A DNA stretch of 64,000 nucleotides. It comes from Neostapfia colusana (taxonomy: Eukaryota > Streptophyta > Magnoliopsida > Poales > Poaceae). The notes under the pieces were generated by a model that ran no database searches, was not told the origin of the DNA, and saw nothing but the letters and a program-made list of their open reading frames with translations. Shown here one piece after another: positions 34,758 through 45,779 of the stretch. The stretch spans positions 117,956,153-118,020,152 of the forward strand of contig JASWHV010000003.1 in the NCBI GenBank assembly GCA_030760725.1, given 5' to 3'. Position 1 is the stretch's first letter. Every line of letters starts with the position of its first letter. Position numbers and translations under genes: made by a program.

Positions 34758-36202
34758 CTACGGGTAAAACTTGCAGAGGTGCTCGACGTTCCAAGGATTT
34801 GGAATTGGGTCGCCATCCTCCGTCGCCAGGCGGACGCATCCTGGTCGGCATACTCGCTGACCCGGAAGGGGCCTTCCCAATGGAGGGAAAGCTTGCTGGA
34901 CCCCTCCCTGGTAAGTTTTCGTCGGAGCACGAGGTCGCCAACCTGCAGCTCTCTGCTCCGCACGGACGACTGGTGGTAGCTCCGTCATGGGCGCCTGGCA
35001 GTATCGTACGTTCCGGATTGCAGCCTGCCATCTGTGCTCGTCGACGAGATCGAGATCTTCTCGCCGGGCCTGGTCCTGCGTGGCCTCATCGTATGCCTTG
35101 ACATGAGGGGAGCCCAAGCTAATCTCTAGAGGGAGGACAGCCTCTGCTCCGTAGACCAAAAAGAAAGGAGTCTCCCCTGTGGCTCGGCTGGGTGATGTCC
35201 GGCTAGCCCACAGTGCGGAGGGAAGTTCGTCAATCCAGTTGGTGCCATGCTTTTCCAAGCCAGCATAAGTACGCGTCCTGAGGCCCTTGAGTATCTCAAC
35301 ATTGTCTCTCTCGACCTGGCCGTTACTCTCTGGGTGAGCTATGGAAGCATAGCAGACCTGGATTCCAAGGTCCTCGCAATATTCTTGGAATGCTGCACTG
35401 GTGAACTGGGTCCCGTTGTCAGTGATGATCCTGTTCGGGACCCCGAACCTGCAAATTATTGATTTGATGAATTTTATTGCAGACTGCTTGTTGATGGTGA
35501 CTACAATTGTTGCTTCCCGGCCACTTGGTGAACTTCTCTACGGCGACGTAGAGGTACCCGTACCCTCCGATGGCCCTGGGGGAATGGCCCCAGGATAACC
35601 AACCCCCATACTGCAAATGGCCATGAGGGCGGGATCATCTGCAGCGTCCATGCCGGTGTGTGGATCTGCTTGGCATGGAACTGGCACGCCTTGCATCTCT
35701 TGACCAGCTCGACGGCATCCAGGAGAGCTGTCGGCCAGTAGAAGCCATGCCGGATGGCTTTACCGACCAGCGTGTGGGACGAAGCGTGGTTGCCGCACTT
35801 GTCTCCATGGATCTCCGTGAGCAGCTCGTAGTCCTCCTCCCGGGTTATGCACCGCAATATAACACTATTGACACCACACCGGTAGAGATCCCCATCTACC
35901 AGTGTGTATCTTTTAGCCATACGAACGATCCGTTCAGCGGATACATGTTCATCAGGAAGGATATTTTCTTTCAAGTAGGCCCGGATCTCCGTGATCCATG
36001 CATCAAGCCCTACTTGAGCATCTAGATCTTCGGCGCCGGGTTGCACGGAGTCCCCGGTGACGCATACGATCCTTGGCGGGCGCCATGGTTGCAGGGCCAC
36101 CGAGACTGCTAGCTTTGAGGTGCTGGACTCGCCCCCTTCGCCTGGTTCGGCAGACCAGACTGTTAGACGCAGTAGCTTCCTTTCAAACACGCCTTCGGAG
36201 AC
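34758..36202 (-). pseudogene. pol: Integrase of G (frameshifted, catalytic Asp lost)
   Basis: The minus strand reads an H2C2-type zinc domain (ELLTEIHGDKCGNHASSHTL with KRCKACQFHAK), then WGLVILGPF, where the family has a catalytic Asp at the Val (WGLDILGPF). GYGYLYVAVEKFTKW then lies in another frame. Further on come THPEN-like remnants and, at 34758-35258, NWIDELPSALWASRTS and FFLVYGAEAVLPLE, typical of the Tat integrase C-terminal half. There are at least two frame changes. Confidence 0.82.
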
Positions 36203-36914
36203 TGAAGGTTGCCTATAGGGGGGGTGAATAGGCTAATAAAACCTGAAACTATTGCAAACAACGGATTGAATTTGAAGGAGGCCGGACTAGTCCGGTCTGA
36301 GAGCAGATTACTCCGGTCTAGGTATAAAATTGCGTTTTAGGTTTCCTTTTTTAAGTTTGTTTTAAGCGTAAGATGTATAGCAGTCAAACAATCTTACTAG
36401 TTAGTTGTGAATGATTAGATTGCAAGATAGTGGAACAATTCACAAGTGTTAACAAGATGAAAGCTTAATGACTAATTTAAGTGAGCGAGCAAGAAGGTAA
36501 AGGAAGCAAGAGACACGATTTATCCCGAGGTTCGATTCCACACAGGAATCTACGTCCTCGTTGAGGAGTCCACAAAGGACCGGGTCTTTTCCAACCCTTC
36601 CCTCAACGAGCGATCACCATGATCAAGCCCGGGATCTTTCACTATCAACCAAATGTGAATACAATGCTCTTAGGGGATACTCACAACTTGAGGCTACCTA
36701 CGACAACCTAGCAGTTCTAGAATCAAAATACAACAATCAAGAACTCAAATTAACAATCAGAGTGCAAGAGAGTCAAACCGAGAGCTCAAACGTCGATCAC
36801 CACGTCTCTCCTCTCACAAATCCACAAACCCCTTAAGATCCAATCTTAGGGGTCAAGAAGGTGAGGAAAGAGGCTTAGAAGAGCTCTAGTAATGAGTTTT
36901 CAGTGCTAGGGTTG
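36203..36914 (-). mobile_element. Element H: Ty1/copia LTR fragment
   Basis: It starts tgaaggttgcc and within 30 bases shows cctatagggggggtgaatagg, matching the agagggggggtgaatgg region of the D LTR and widespread in SIRE-type LTRs. It breaks at 36914, where C begins; ggttg (36910-36914) should recur after C. gagac (36198-36202) is its predicted target duplication in G. The frame at 36561-36836 has no recognisable product. Confidence 0.72.
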
Positions 36915-37168
36915 TGTGGGGACCACCCCGTGGTTCACCCACTCCAAGATCGCATAGGGTGGTGCCGTGCGATGCGGCACCTAACAGCACACACGAAAAG
37001 ATTAAAGAACAACATACAAACTTTTATTTGATATAAAACAGCGGAAGTCTTTTACAAAACCTAATTAACAGCAGAAGTTATATACATAGTTGCTCTCAGA
37101 TCCTAACTAAGCAAAAGTGCAGCCGTCCAGCCCGGGGACGCTACACACTAGCAGCAAGTAACCGGAGA

Positions 37169-37254
37169 TCACGGCGGCGTGCAGGGCTCCAGCTCGGCCG
37201 TGTACCGCGACGGGGGCATCGCCTCATCCTTGGAACCTTCCTCATAACTCTCAC
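37169..37254 (-). other. Terminal exon-like segment in 3' LTR of C
   Basis: After the acceptor tgtatgcag the minus strand reads, in the phase shared with A, B and E, ESYEEGSKDEAMPP, RYTAELEP and CTPP, then TGA (37169-37171). Confidence 0.5.
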
Positions 37255-38298
37255 CTGCATACAGCTCAAATATTGCAACCGTGAGCACGATGGCTCAGCA
37301 AGTCTTAACCGTCAACCCTAGGCATGGAACGCTACGTGCCTGGATGTGTAAGGTAGGAAAGGACTTTGCAATAAAGACACGCCTATAAGTTGATCCTTAC
37401 TTTCAGTTTTATAGCAACAGTTTAATGAGCCTTAGGCAGCCCTCACATCGGAAGTCCACAATCAAACAAGAAATGCCTTCCTCCGATGTGATGATGCCCA
37501 AAGTGGAATATAAACTTAATTAGCTCTATAACTACAGCAATCAAGGTATTCAAGACATTATAGATCAATACAGCATTTTTAGTTGGCTTACTTCACTTCT
37601 TACTACGTCACAGCGCAGTGAACAAGCGGGTACTCAAATAACCGCGAGGGACGGTGATTGCAATCAAGACACACCCGGATAACACGTTGCATACACCCAC
37701 TTTCAGAAGCGTGATTCCACACCGCTTCCTACTCTGTTGTATGCAACAACCTTTCAAAGGCAACCCAAATGCCGAACCGGTCCATCCGTAACGGGCAGGA
37801 GGTCCCCGCGTGGAGCGTGACTGTGCCCACCGGCAGATTTACACCTTGCTAACCTCAACCCACTCCTATTAACGGTTGGGTAAGCCTCGACACCCAGGTT
37901 AACCAATTACATCGGTTTCCTGGTTCCCATATGCCAGTATGCATCCGGTACTGTTCGATACTTGTCCAGCACGTGAGACCTCTGCTCACTGCTTCCTATC
38001 CCCCCTGATGGGTCTCATTTTCATAATTCAAGCCATTTTCTACCTCTTCTCATCCCATGTGATAAGTACTATCTCGCGAGTAGCTTCCAACCACTCGACT
38101 TCTACCGAGATCCTAAACATTAGCATGGCATTCTCTACTCGTCGAGTTTGTACACTACCCAACCCTTTATAGGATTTAAAAAGGCTATGCAGTTGGGGTT
38201 TCAATCACCCTAACTCTAATGCATACATTTCAACCTAGACATAAGTGATACAAATGAAAAACTTTATAAAAGGTACTTAAGTGCAAACCAGGGCTTGC

Positions 38299-38376
38299 CT
38301 GGTTGCGAGATAAAGGGGAAGTCAGCTTCTGGTGGGAGGACGTCCAAAGGCTCCGGTGCGTCCTCAACTTCGGTCA
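38299..38376 (-). other. Exon-like segment in 3' LTR of C (26 codons)
   Basis: After atttag, 78 open bases encode EVEDAPEPLD and PPEADF, ending ccag before gcaagccc. It is one codon shorter than in A, B and E, so the phase is kept. Most identical residues relative to B use different synonymous codons. Confidence 0.5.
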
Positions 38377-39542
38377 CTAAATGAAATGTAACAAAATATG
38401 TATAAATATTAAGGAATTATAAGAATTAAACTTCTATTCATAGCTACTGCTATTTAGGATCCTTATTTGGCTTTGGGATTTTTACAGTGGATACTAGACT
38501 CTCTAAAGATGATTTGAGCCAAATTTGGAGACATGTCATTGCACAATGTAGTCTTCAAAATTCCTACAAGTACAATGCTTCTCTGAATTTTGAGCCCAAT
38601 TCAGGAGCTTTGACATAGCTAATGGTGGAATATCTGATTGGGGTAAGTCTCCATGGTTCTAACAAAATTTGTTTCACCATTTTTGGAGCTACCATCAGAG
38701 AGATATGAATTTTTGAAGTTTGGACAGGAGTGCTGAACAGTTTCTGTTTAAATTTGAATTTCCAAATAAAGGCTGAACTTGAGAAGGTAATTTGACCTAG
38801 CAAATTACCTCCAATGAAGCCCAAATTCTTACTGGAGATCAGTATCTATGAGGAGGATTTGCTGCCCAAATTTGGAAATATTTCATAAAGAATTGCTCCT
38901 GTAATAAATCCCTAAAAGATTTACTAAAAACAATTCTACAGAAATTCCTGGGCATTTTCATAGCCAAAAATTGGTTTCTCCGTGAAGTACTCCTCATGAG
39001 GAATCCAACAAAATTGATCTCACTGTTTTTGGAGTTCTCTACACAAAGTTATGGGCTTGCAAAGATCAGCTAATTGCTGGAATTATTTCCCTAATAGAAA
39101 CTTCAAATAATTGGAACTGGGCCCACTGTTTTAAATCGGACCAGTGAGATTTCGGTAACACCGGGGGCTACGGCGTTATTCCCGCGCAGCCGCACTGGAT
39201 CCGGCGCCACAAGCCGATCCTCGCGTGAACACGGAGGCTGACCGGTGGGACCGGCCCCCCTTCGTCTTCCTAGCGCTGTCCGTGCCTCCCGCGGCGGCGC
39301 ACGCCGGCGAGTGACACGACCCCATTGGTCCTGTCGAGCCAGGATCACGCTGAGGGGTGCTGCGTTGCACAGCACCGTATAACACACGTCAAAGGTGCAA
39401 AGCGGAAGCGGAAGTTTTATTACATAAACAGCTTTATGAACCTGTTTACATCAAAATACGTTTAGTCCACACTCGCGGGCGCAGACTAAGCACCAAGTGC
39501 ACGTTCAGCCCTCGAACGTGTCCTTGCTAGCACACACGCACA

Positions 39543-39631
39543 CTAACTCTGCGGCGTGCACGACTCCCACTCGACGGGGTTCCCCTCCTGGGGTTCCATC
39601 TCCTCTTCGGGAGTCCCTTCCTCATAGAACC
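39543..39631 (-). other. Terminal exon-like segment in 3' LTR of B
   Basis: The acceptor gcttttgcag is followed by GG, which completes a split Gly codon, then FYEEGTPEEE, PQEGNPVEWE and SCTPQS and a TAG (39543-39545). An AATAAA lies downstream within the LTR. Confidence 0.52.
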
Positions 39632-40719
39632 CTGCAAAAGCTTCAAACACAAGCAGTGAGCACGAAGGCTCAGCAAGTCTGACCCGTCTCACCTAAACAT
39701 GGAACTTCTACATGAGGGTAATGGGTTGCATGAGGTAAAAATCATTTGCAAGGACTCGCCTAATTAGTAGAACCTTACTTTCAAGTTTTAGCAGCAGGTT
39801 GTGGAGAACCTTACGCTAAGGCACATGAGAGAGCCGCAATCAAACAAGAAACGCATTTCTCTCATGCACTTTGCCCAAAGTTGAAAAGAACTTTAGTTAG
39901 CGCTAAGCTACAGCATATCATTAACAATCAATGTCCAGCTTTCAATCAGCAACATTTTAACATGTGACTAGCCTGTTCTTTCTACGTCACGGTACAGTGA
40001 ACAAGTGGTACTCACTGACCGCGAGGGACGGCGATTATAATCGATTTACACCTGCAGGGTTACCCGAACAACCCGTCACGTACGCCCGTACTCGATGTTG
40101 CCTACAACAACCATCACGGACGCCGTACGCGACTACCGTTCACCCGTCAGCCAAATATTGAACCGGTCCCATCATCCCGAGCAAGAGGTCCCTGCACGCG
40201 CATCTCTGTGCCGCCAGCTGATTTACACCTCGAGCTCTCAACCTACCCTCTGAACGACGGGCAATGCCTCAATACCCAGCTACCCGAGTTACATCAGTTT
40301 CCCGGTTCCCATATAGCCGGTAGGTCTTCGGTACTGTTCTAGCTTGTTCAACAGGCCCGCACACGGCTCGGTCCTCAATCGACACAAGCGGAGCTACAGC
40401 ACACAGGCCCCAAAGTCCTGCTGCCCTTACTCTCCGCTCGGTCTCATTTTCTTGCCATGTGTATCATGTGCTATCTCTACCCAAGCAATGTGCCTCTAGC
40501 CTATTCTCGCGAGTAGTTCCAACTACTCGACTTGTACCGAATCCTACTCTATCCTAGCAATGCAGTGGCTAACGGGTTTTGCAATCCTAACCCCAACCCA
40601 TGGTTTTCTTGGCTGTGCAGTTGGGTTTCCAATCAAGACTCTAATGCAAAGAACAATATTCAAAGATGTGCTCAAAACAATAAATATTTGTAAAAAGGTT
40701 AATGCAAACCGGGGCTTGC

Positions 40720-40800
40720 CTTGCTGCTCTTGGTCGTAGGCTAGCTGTTCCTCCGGAGTAACGAAGTCTAGGACTTCGGGTTCCTCCTCGACCTTAGCGA
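40720..40800 (-). other. Exon-like segment in 3' LTR of B (27 codons)
   Basis: It is bounded by atgtag upstream and gcaagccccgg downstream (donor reading AAG|GCAAGC). It is open throughout and encodes AKVEEEPEVLDF, then TPEEQLAYDQ. The intron-like interval to the terminal segment is 1088 bases. Confidence 0.52.
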
Positions 40801-43226
40801 CTACATGATAGAACAATACATGTATTAATTTAATGCACTTGTATTAAGTTTGAAGTTGTGAAGTCTATAACATTTGCTAGATAGACCTAATGACTGTGAA
40901 ACTTTTACAGTGGCTTGGTTACAACCTAAACAGAGACTTGGTCAAGTTTTAGTTGCAGCAAAGCTCATTTGAGCCCTCCACAAATAATTATGTCCTTGAC
41001 CTTAATTGGAACTCTTAGGGTGTTCTAGGAATTTTCATGAGACAAACTATGACTTTCTGAAAACTAGATTTTCAGAGGGTTCTAATGGAGTTGGTCTCAC
41101 TTAATTTGGAAGTCTCTAACTAAAGATATGAGCTAAACAATTTCAGAGAAAATTTTGAAAATGTTTCTGAACATTTTCTATTTTCTCTGGAACAGTTTTA
41201 CTAATCACACCATTAGGTGGACTAAATGAGCTCAAATGGTTCTGAAATTTTTATGGTAGTTCAAGGATATTTTGGTGAACATCTCAGCAAAATTTCAGGA
41301 TTTCCCTCCAAAGGATTCTCCAGTTAAAATTCCTAACAGTTTAAACTTTAAGGAATTAATTCTGGAGAAATAAGGAATTTCATCAAGTGAAACTTGATTT
41401 TCTGGAAAGTACTCAGAGAGCTGAATCCAGCAAAATTTGGTTCACTCAATTTGGAGCTTTCTAGCCAAAGTTATAAAGATTTGAAGTTTGAACTAAAACT
41501 GAAATTCGGGGAAAAGTTTAAACTCTGGCTTGTGGGCCCCGCACACAGTGCGTCGTCTCCCTCCTCGCGCCAACTGCGCGGCGGCGGCGTTCTCCGGCGA
41601 CCCTCGCCGGAACTGAGTTCCCGGCCACCCCCCGGCCCAAAACTTGCCGCCTGCCCCTTTTCCGACCCCCTGGACTCGATGGTAGGGTCGCCGGCCGCCG
41701 GTGATGACCGGAAACCCGTGCGCACCGGTGACAGCACCTGCTAGGGTTCCGGTGAGGTCGGTCCCGCTCTCCCGTGCATCAAATCGACCGGAAATCGGTC
41801 GGAGAGCATCAGTAGGGCATGGGAAACACGAACTAGGGCTGGGTGGAAGCTAGAAATACCGGCAACTAGGCTCTCGACGGTGAGCCGAGGTGTTCAGCCA
41901 TGGCGGCGGGGAAAACAGCCATATCATGGCCGATTCTCGATGGTTTTCTCCAATTCCAGTCCGAGCGTGGGCGCTAGCGTGCATAGAAGCTACTAGGTAA
42001 CGAGCTTGTCCAACCTTCGTGCATAGAGCACGAATTTCACCCGAAGGTGAGCTCGGTTCTTATGAACTGATCAAGAGTAAATTTGGAAATTCTCGGCCGA
42101 GGGTTGATCAATCGCCAAACGTCTTTCGGCTACTCCATCTACATACAATTACGCACCTTTCTTGTGTAGAGAAGAGGACGTGACAACGGCTGTGCCGTGC
42201 TGTCCATGGGAGCCCGATCGGCGGCGATGTTCGGCTCGCCGGAGAAATGGCTCGTACAGCTCGAGGAAGCTTGCTCACTGGCCAACACGGAGTGTGGGAG
42301 GTTGCTCTCGATCCCTTGGTGCCGTTTTGCTGTGGAGGAGGCCGTGCTCGCGAGCGATCGGCTTGATCAAGCGGGAGCTCGAGCGGCGGTGATGGCAGTG
42401 GAAAAACGGCCGAGTATGCCGGCAGCTCGGGGAATGAGTGATCGGAGCACGCCGGGGAGGGAATAAATAGCCCGGCGGCTGGTCTCCGGCTTGGGGCGCG
42501 CAGCAGGAGCTGGCGCTGGCTGCCCCCCTTCGGTGGCGCGCGCACACAGCAGCCGGGAACCGACTGAACTGTGTTTCAGTCGGTTTGTATTGAGGCAGAG
42601 GCTGACTTGTGGTTCCCACCCCTCCTTTTAACCTCTGAAATTTACTCCTAACAGCTGTGGTAAACAGTGAACCCTATACTACCCTTGGCAATTCAAATTA
42701 TTCACCCATGAGCCATTTGAATTGATCAAAGTTCAAATGAGGTTTGGTTTGAATGAATTTCAGCACAAGTTCAGTTTGAAATTCAAATAAAGTTTGAATT
42801 TCTCCCCCTTAGCTCATGTCAAGATCAACTCCAAATGGAGTGAAAATTGGTGTGGGAGCTCACAAAAATGTGCTGAGTGAGAATATGCCTTCCACTTTTA
42901 AATTCAGTGGGTGAAAACAGTTTGAATTTGAATATGGTTTCAAACTGCCCTCCTCCTATCTATACCCAAAATGACCTCAAAAAGGTTTTAAATTTGGGTG
43001 GAACTTGGCATGGACATCCTTAGCAAAGTGTAGGAGTTTTCATATGTCCAGCCCATCTATATCACATGTGGGAAATACCACTTTTGCAATGTGTGAGTTT
43101 GTTCTCTAATGAGCATGTTGATAATTGTTACTTGCTCTTCATTTGTGTTCATCATTCTTGCTCAAATTAGGTGTGTGGTGTGGTGATGAACACTGCAAAT
43201 GGGTGTCAAAAACTGAGACCCTTACA

Positions 43227-43240
43227 TTCCTCCCCCCTTA
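43227..43240 (-). promoter_or_regulatory. Polypurine tract of B
   Basis: The plus-strand pyrimidine run ttcctcccccctta abuts the inner end of the 3' LTR. On the sense strand it is taaggggggaggaa. Confidence 0.9.
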
Positions 43241-43295
43241 AAAGAATCTCGTCCCGAGATTATAAGGTGAAAATCAGAGAGAGGACGGTGGAAAA

Positions 43296-43628
43296 TTACC
43301 GGATATGCGACGTGAGAAAGTCGGGGTGGTTAGTGCGAAGGAATTCTTCGCTCTCCCATGTCGCTTCGTCCACGGAGTGATTACTCCATAGAACCTTGTA
43401 GAACCACAACGTACGGTTGCGTGTGGTTCGGGCCTTTTCATCAATAACCTGCACCGGTTCCTCCCGATAGGTGAGATCCGGTTGCAGTTCTTCAATGTCT
43501 TCCAGCTGAACGGTAGTTGATAGCTTGAGACACTTCCTCAGCTGGGAAATGTGAAAGACGTCGTGCACACCGGAAAGTGCTTCTGGTAATCTCAGCCGGT
43601 ATGCTACCGATCCACATCTTTCGGTAAT
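43296..43628 (-). pseudogene. pol: Integrase tail and chromodomain of B
   Basis: It is in the same frame as the rest of pol, after the TAG at 43629-43631. It reads ITERCGSVAYRL, then HDVFHISQLRKCLK, then the chromodomain with LTYREEPVQVIDEK, LWFYKVLWSNH and DEATWESEEFLR, ending in a normal TGA after about 110 codons. The chromodomain looks intact, but translation would have to pass the TAG to reach it. Confidence 0.83.
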
Positions 43629-45779
43629 CTAGAATGGACCGATGAAGCGGGGTGCTAACTTTCCCCTCACCCCAAATCTGTTTACGCCCTTCATTGGAGA
43701 CACTCGTAGGTATACGTGATCTCCAACTTCGAATTGTAATGGGCGACTTCTCCGGTCCACATACTGTTTCTGACGGGATTGAGCGGCTCTTAGGTTCGCT
43801 TGAATCAGTCGAACTTTTTCTTCCGCGTCGTTGACAAGGTCAATCCCGAAGGTAACCCTCTCGCCAGACTCACACCAGTTCAGTGGTGTGCGGCATTTTC
43901 CCCCGTATAGCGCCTCGTAGGGCGCCATCTTGATGCTGGCTTGGTACCCGTTGTTGTACGAGAACTCGGCTAATGGCAAGTGATCATCCCAATTCTTGCC
44001 GTGGTCGATAGCGCAAGCTCGTAGCATGTCTTCTAGAATCTGATTTACCCGCTCGGTTTGTCCATCCGTCTGCGGGTGGTAGGCTGAACTACGGATCAGC
44101 TTCGTCCCCAAGGCAGCGTGTAGCTGCTCCCAAAAACGGGACACAAATAAAGTGCCCCGGTCCGATATGATGGTACGGGGTACGCCGTATAAGCATAGGA
44201 TCCGTGAGATGTACAGTTCAGCGTACTTCTTGGCGTTGTAGTTGGTGTTGACCGGGATGAAATGGGCAACTTTGGTGAGCCGATCGACGATCACCCACAC
44301 AGAATCATGTTTCTGTAAGGTGGTCGGTAAACCGACGACGAAGTCCATGCTCACGTCCTCCCACTTCCAGGCAGGAACGCCCAGTGGTTGCAGCAGTCCC
44401 GGTTTCCGCATGTGGTCTGCCTTCACCCTTCGACATGTATCACACTCGGACACGTATTTTGCAGTCTCTCGCTTCATCCGTGTCCACCAAAACTTGCTTC
44501 TGAGTTCTTGATACATTTTGTTGCTGCCGGGGTGAATAGAAAATTTTGATAAGTGAGCCTCATCAAAGATTTTCTTCCGTAGCTCCGGGTTTCGGGGTAC
44601 GACAATCCGGTCCTTGAACCATAGGACGCCGTCTCCGTCCTTCCGGAAACATTTCAACTCCCCACTGTCTACACGTCTCCGCAAATGTGACATGCCCTTG
44701 TCATTCTTCTGGGCTGCCGCTATCTCTTCACGGATGGTGGGGATCAGAGCTAGGTTGTAGAGAGCTCCGTGTGGAATCACATGTAGTGGTGGTTCGCTCT
44801 CTTCCAACGGTGTGATGGTCAGATTATTGACGTGTGACTTGCGGCTTAGCGCGTCTGCCACAACGTTTGCCTTGCCCGGATGATAATGGATCTCTATCTC
44901 GTAATCCTTTATCAGTTCTAACCATCTTCGTTGCCTCATGTTCAGCTCCTTCTGAGTGAATATGTACTTGAGGCTTTTGTGGTCGGTATATAAATGTACG
45001 AGGTTACCGAGTAGGTAGTGCCTCCACATCTTCAGTGCAAGTACCACGGCAGCGAGCTCCAAGTCGTGATTTGGGTAATTTTGCTCATGGTTCCTAAGCT
45101 GCCGTGATCCATACGCGACCACTCTTCGGTCTTGCATCAGCACACATCCGAGCCCAATGCCGGATGCATCGCAGTACACATCGAACGGTTTTGTTGTGTC
45201 TGGCTGCGCCAAAACCGGTGCTGATGTCAGGTGCTTGACTAAAGCCTTGAATGCTGCTTCACATGCTGGACTCCAAATATATTTGGTAGCCTTCTTCAGC
45301 AGCTCTGTCATTGGCTTGGCAATCTTTGAGAAGTTCGGAATGAACCTCCGATAATATCCCGCGAGTCCGAGGAAACTCCGTACCTCATGAACAGTTCTCG
45401 GGGATTTCCAATTCAGCACTTGCGTGATCTTGCTCGGGTCCACAGCGATACCCTCTGCTGAGATGATATGCCCGAGGAAAGGCACTTGCGATATCCAAAA
45501 CTCGCATTTGCTGAATTTTGCGTATAACTTGTGATCCCGCAGCCGTTGCAAGACTATACGCAGATGTTTCTTGTGATCTTCCTCCGACTTGGAGTATACT
45601 AGGATGTCGTCGATGAAGACCACCACAAACTTGTCCAGCTCCGGCATGAACACCGAGTTCATTAAGTACATGAAGTGAGCTGGAGCATTGGTGAGGCCAA
45701 AGGACATGACCAGGTACTCATAAAGTCCATACCTTGTCGAGAAAGCTGTCTTTGGAATGTCCTCCGCCCTTATCTTAAT
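43629..45779 (-). pseudogene. pol: RT (second half), RNase H and integrase of B
   Basis: It is open from just after the TAG at 45780-45782 to the TAG at 43629-43631. RT continues with IKIRAEDIPKTAF, SFGLTNAPAHFMYLMN and the catalytic VVFIDDILVYS (near 45617). RNase H has VYCDASGIGLGCVLMQ, HDLELAAVVLALK and LYTDHKSLKYI. Integrase has HLSKFSIHPGSNKMY with CDTC, then SMDFVVGL, ISDRGTLF and TDGQTERVNQ, giving D,D,E. All key residues are present and no frameshift is seen over 2.1 kb. Confidence 0.93.

Larger units (their letters stand above)
29621..36202 (-). mobile_element. Element G: Tat-lineage Ty3/gypsy, 3' half, with antisense ORF
   Basis: Minus-strand integrase (34758-36202) is followed, in the sense direction, by an extra ORF on the opposite strand (31364-33743) and an LTR-like region (29621 to roughly 31200). 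This order, with an antisense ORF between integrase and 3' LTR, is known for Tat/Retand/Grande-type plant elements. The gag-to-RNase H half is not in the window, because H interrupts at 36203. G probably inserted in the LTR of E. Its left border is not resolved. Confidence 0.75.
36915..39311 (-). repeat. 3' LTR of C, left part
   Basis: It aligns with 62277-64000 with few differences. It contains the terminal exon-like segment (37169-37254), the 26-codon exon-like segment (38299-38376), a hairpin (38077-38097) and accgcgagggacggtgatt (37641-37659). A plus-strand tttatt at 37023-37028 gives AATAAA on the sense strand, about 140 bases after the exon-like stop. It is cut at 39311 by B. Confidence 0.9.
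39312..43226 (-). repeat. 3' LTR of B
   Basis: The plus-strand ends tgacacgacc and acccttaca give TGTAAGGGT...GTGTCA on the sense strand. It contains the exon-like segments 40720-40800 and 39543-39631, the palindrome cgagtagttccaactactcg (40510-40529) and degenerate AT-rich modules (40850-41500). A GC-rich part with a TATA-like tattta lies near 42466. Plus-strand tttatt at 39416-39421 gives an AATAAA on the sense strand about 120 bases after the exon-like stop. Confidence 0.95.

Noticed and set aside
40544..40816. 90-codon ORF in LTR of B read straight through the GC donor
   Set aside because: Conservation with A and C stops just after GKPRFAL, at the presumed donor, so the downstream part is probably intronic.
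42162..42545. Overlapping frames on both strands in the GC-rich part of the B LTR, repeated at 53409-53866
   Set aside because: They are repeated only because LTRs are duplicated. They overlap on both strands, resemble no family, and changes between the copies alter residues freely. One of them may hide the first exon of the LTR coding unit, but I could not fix a donor in the right phase.
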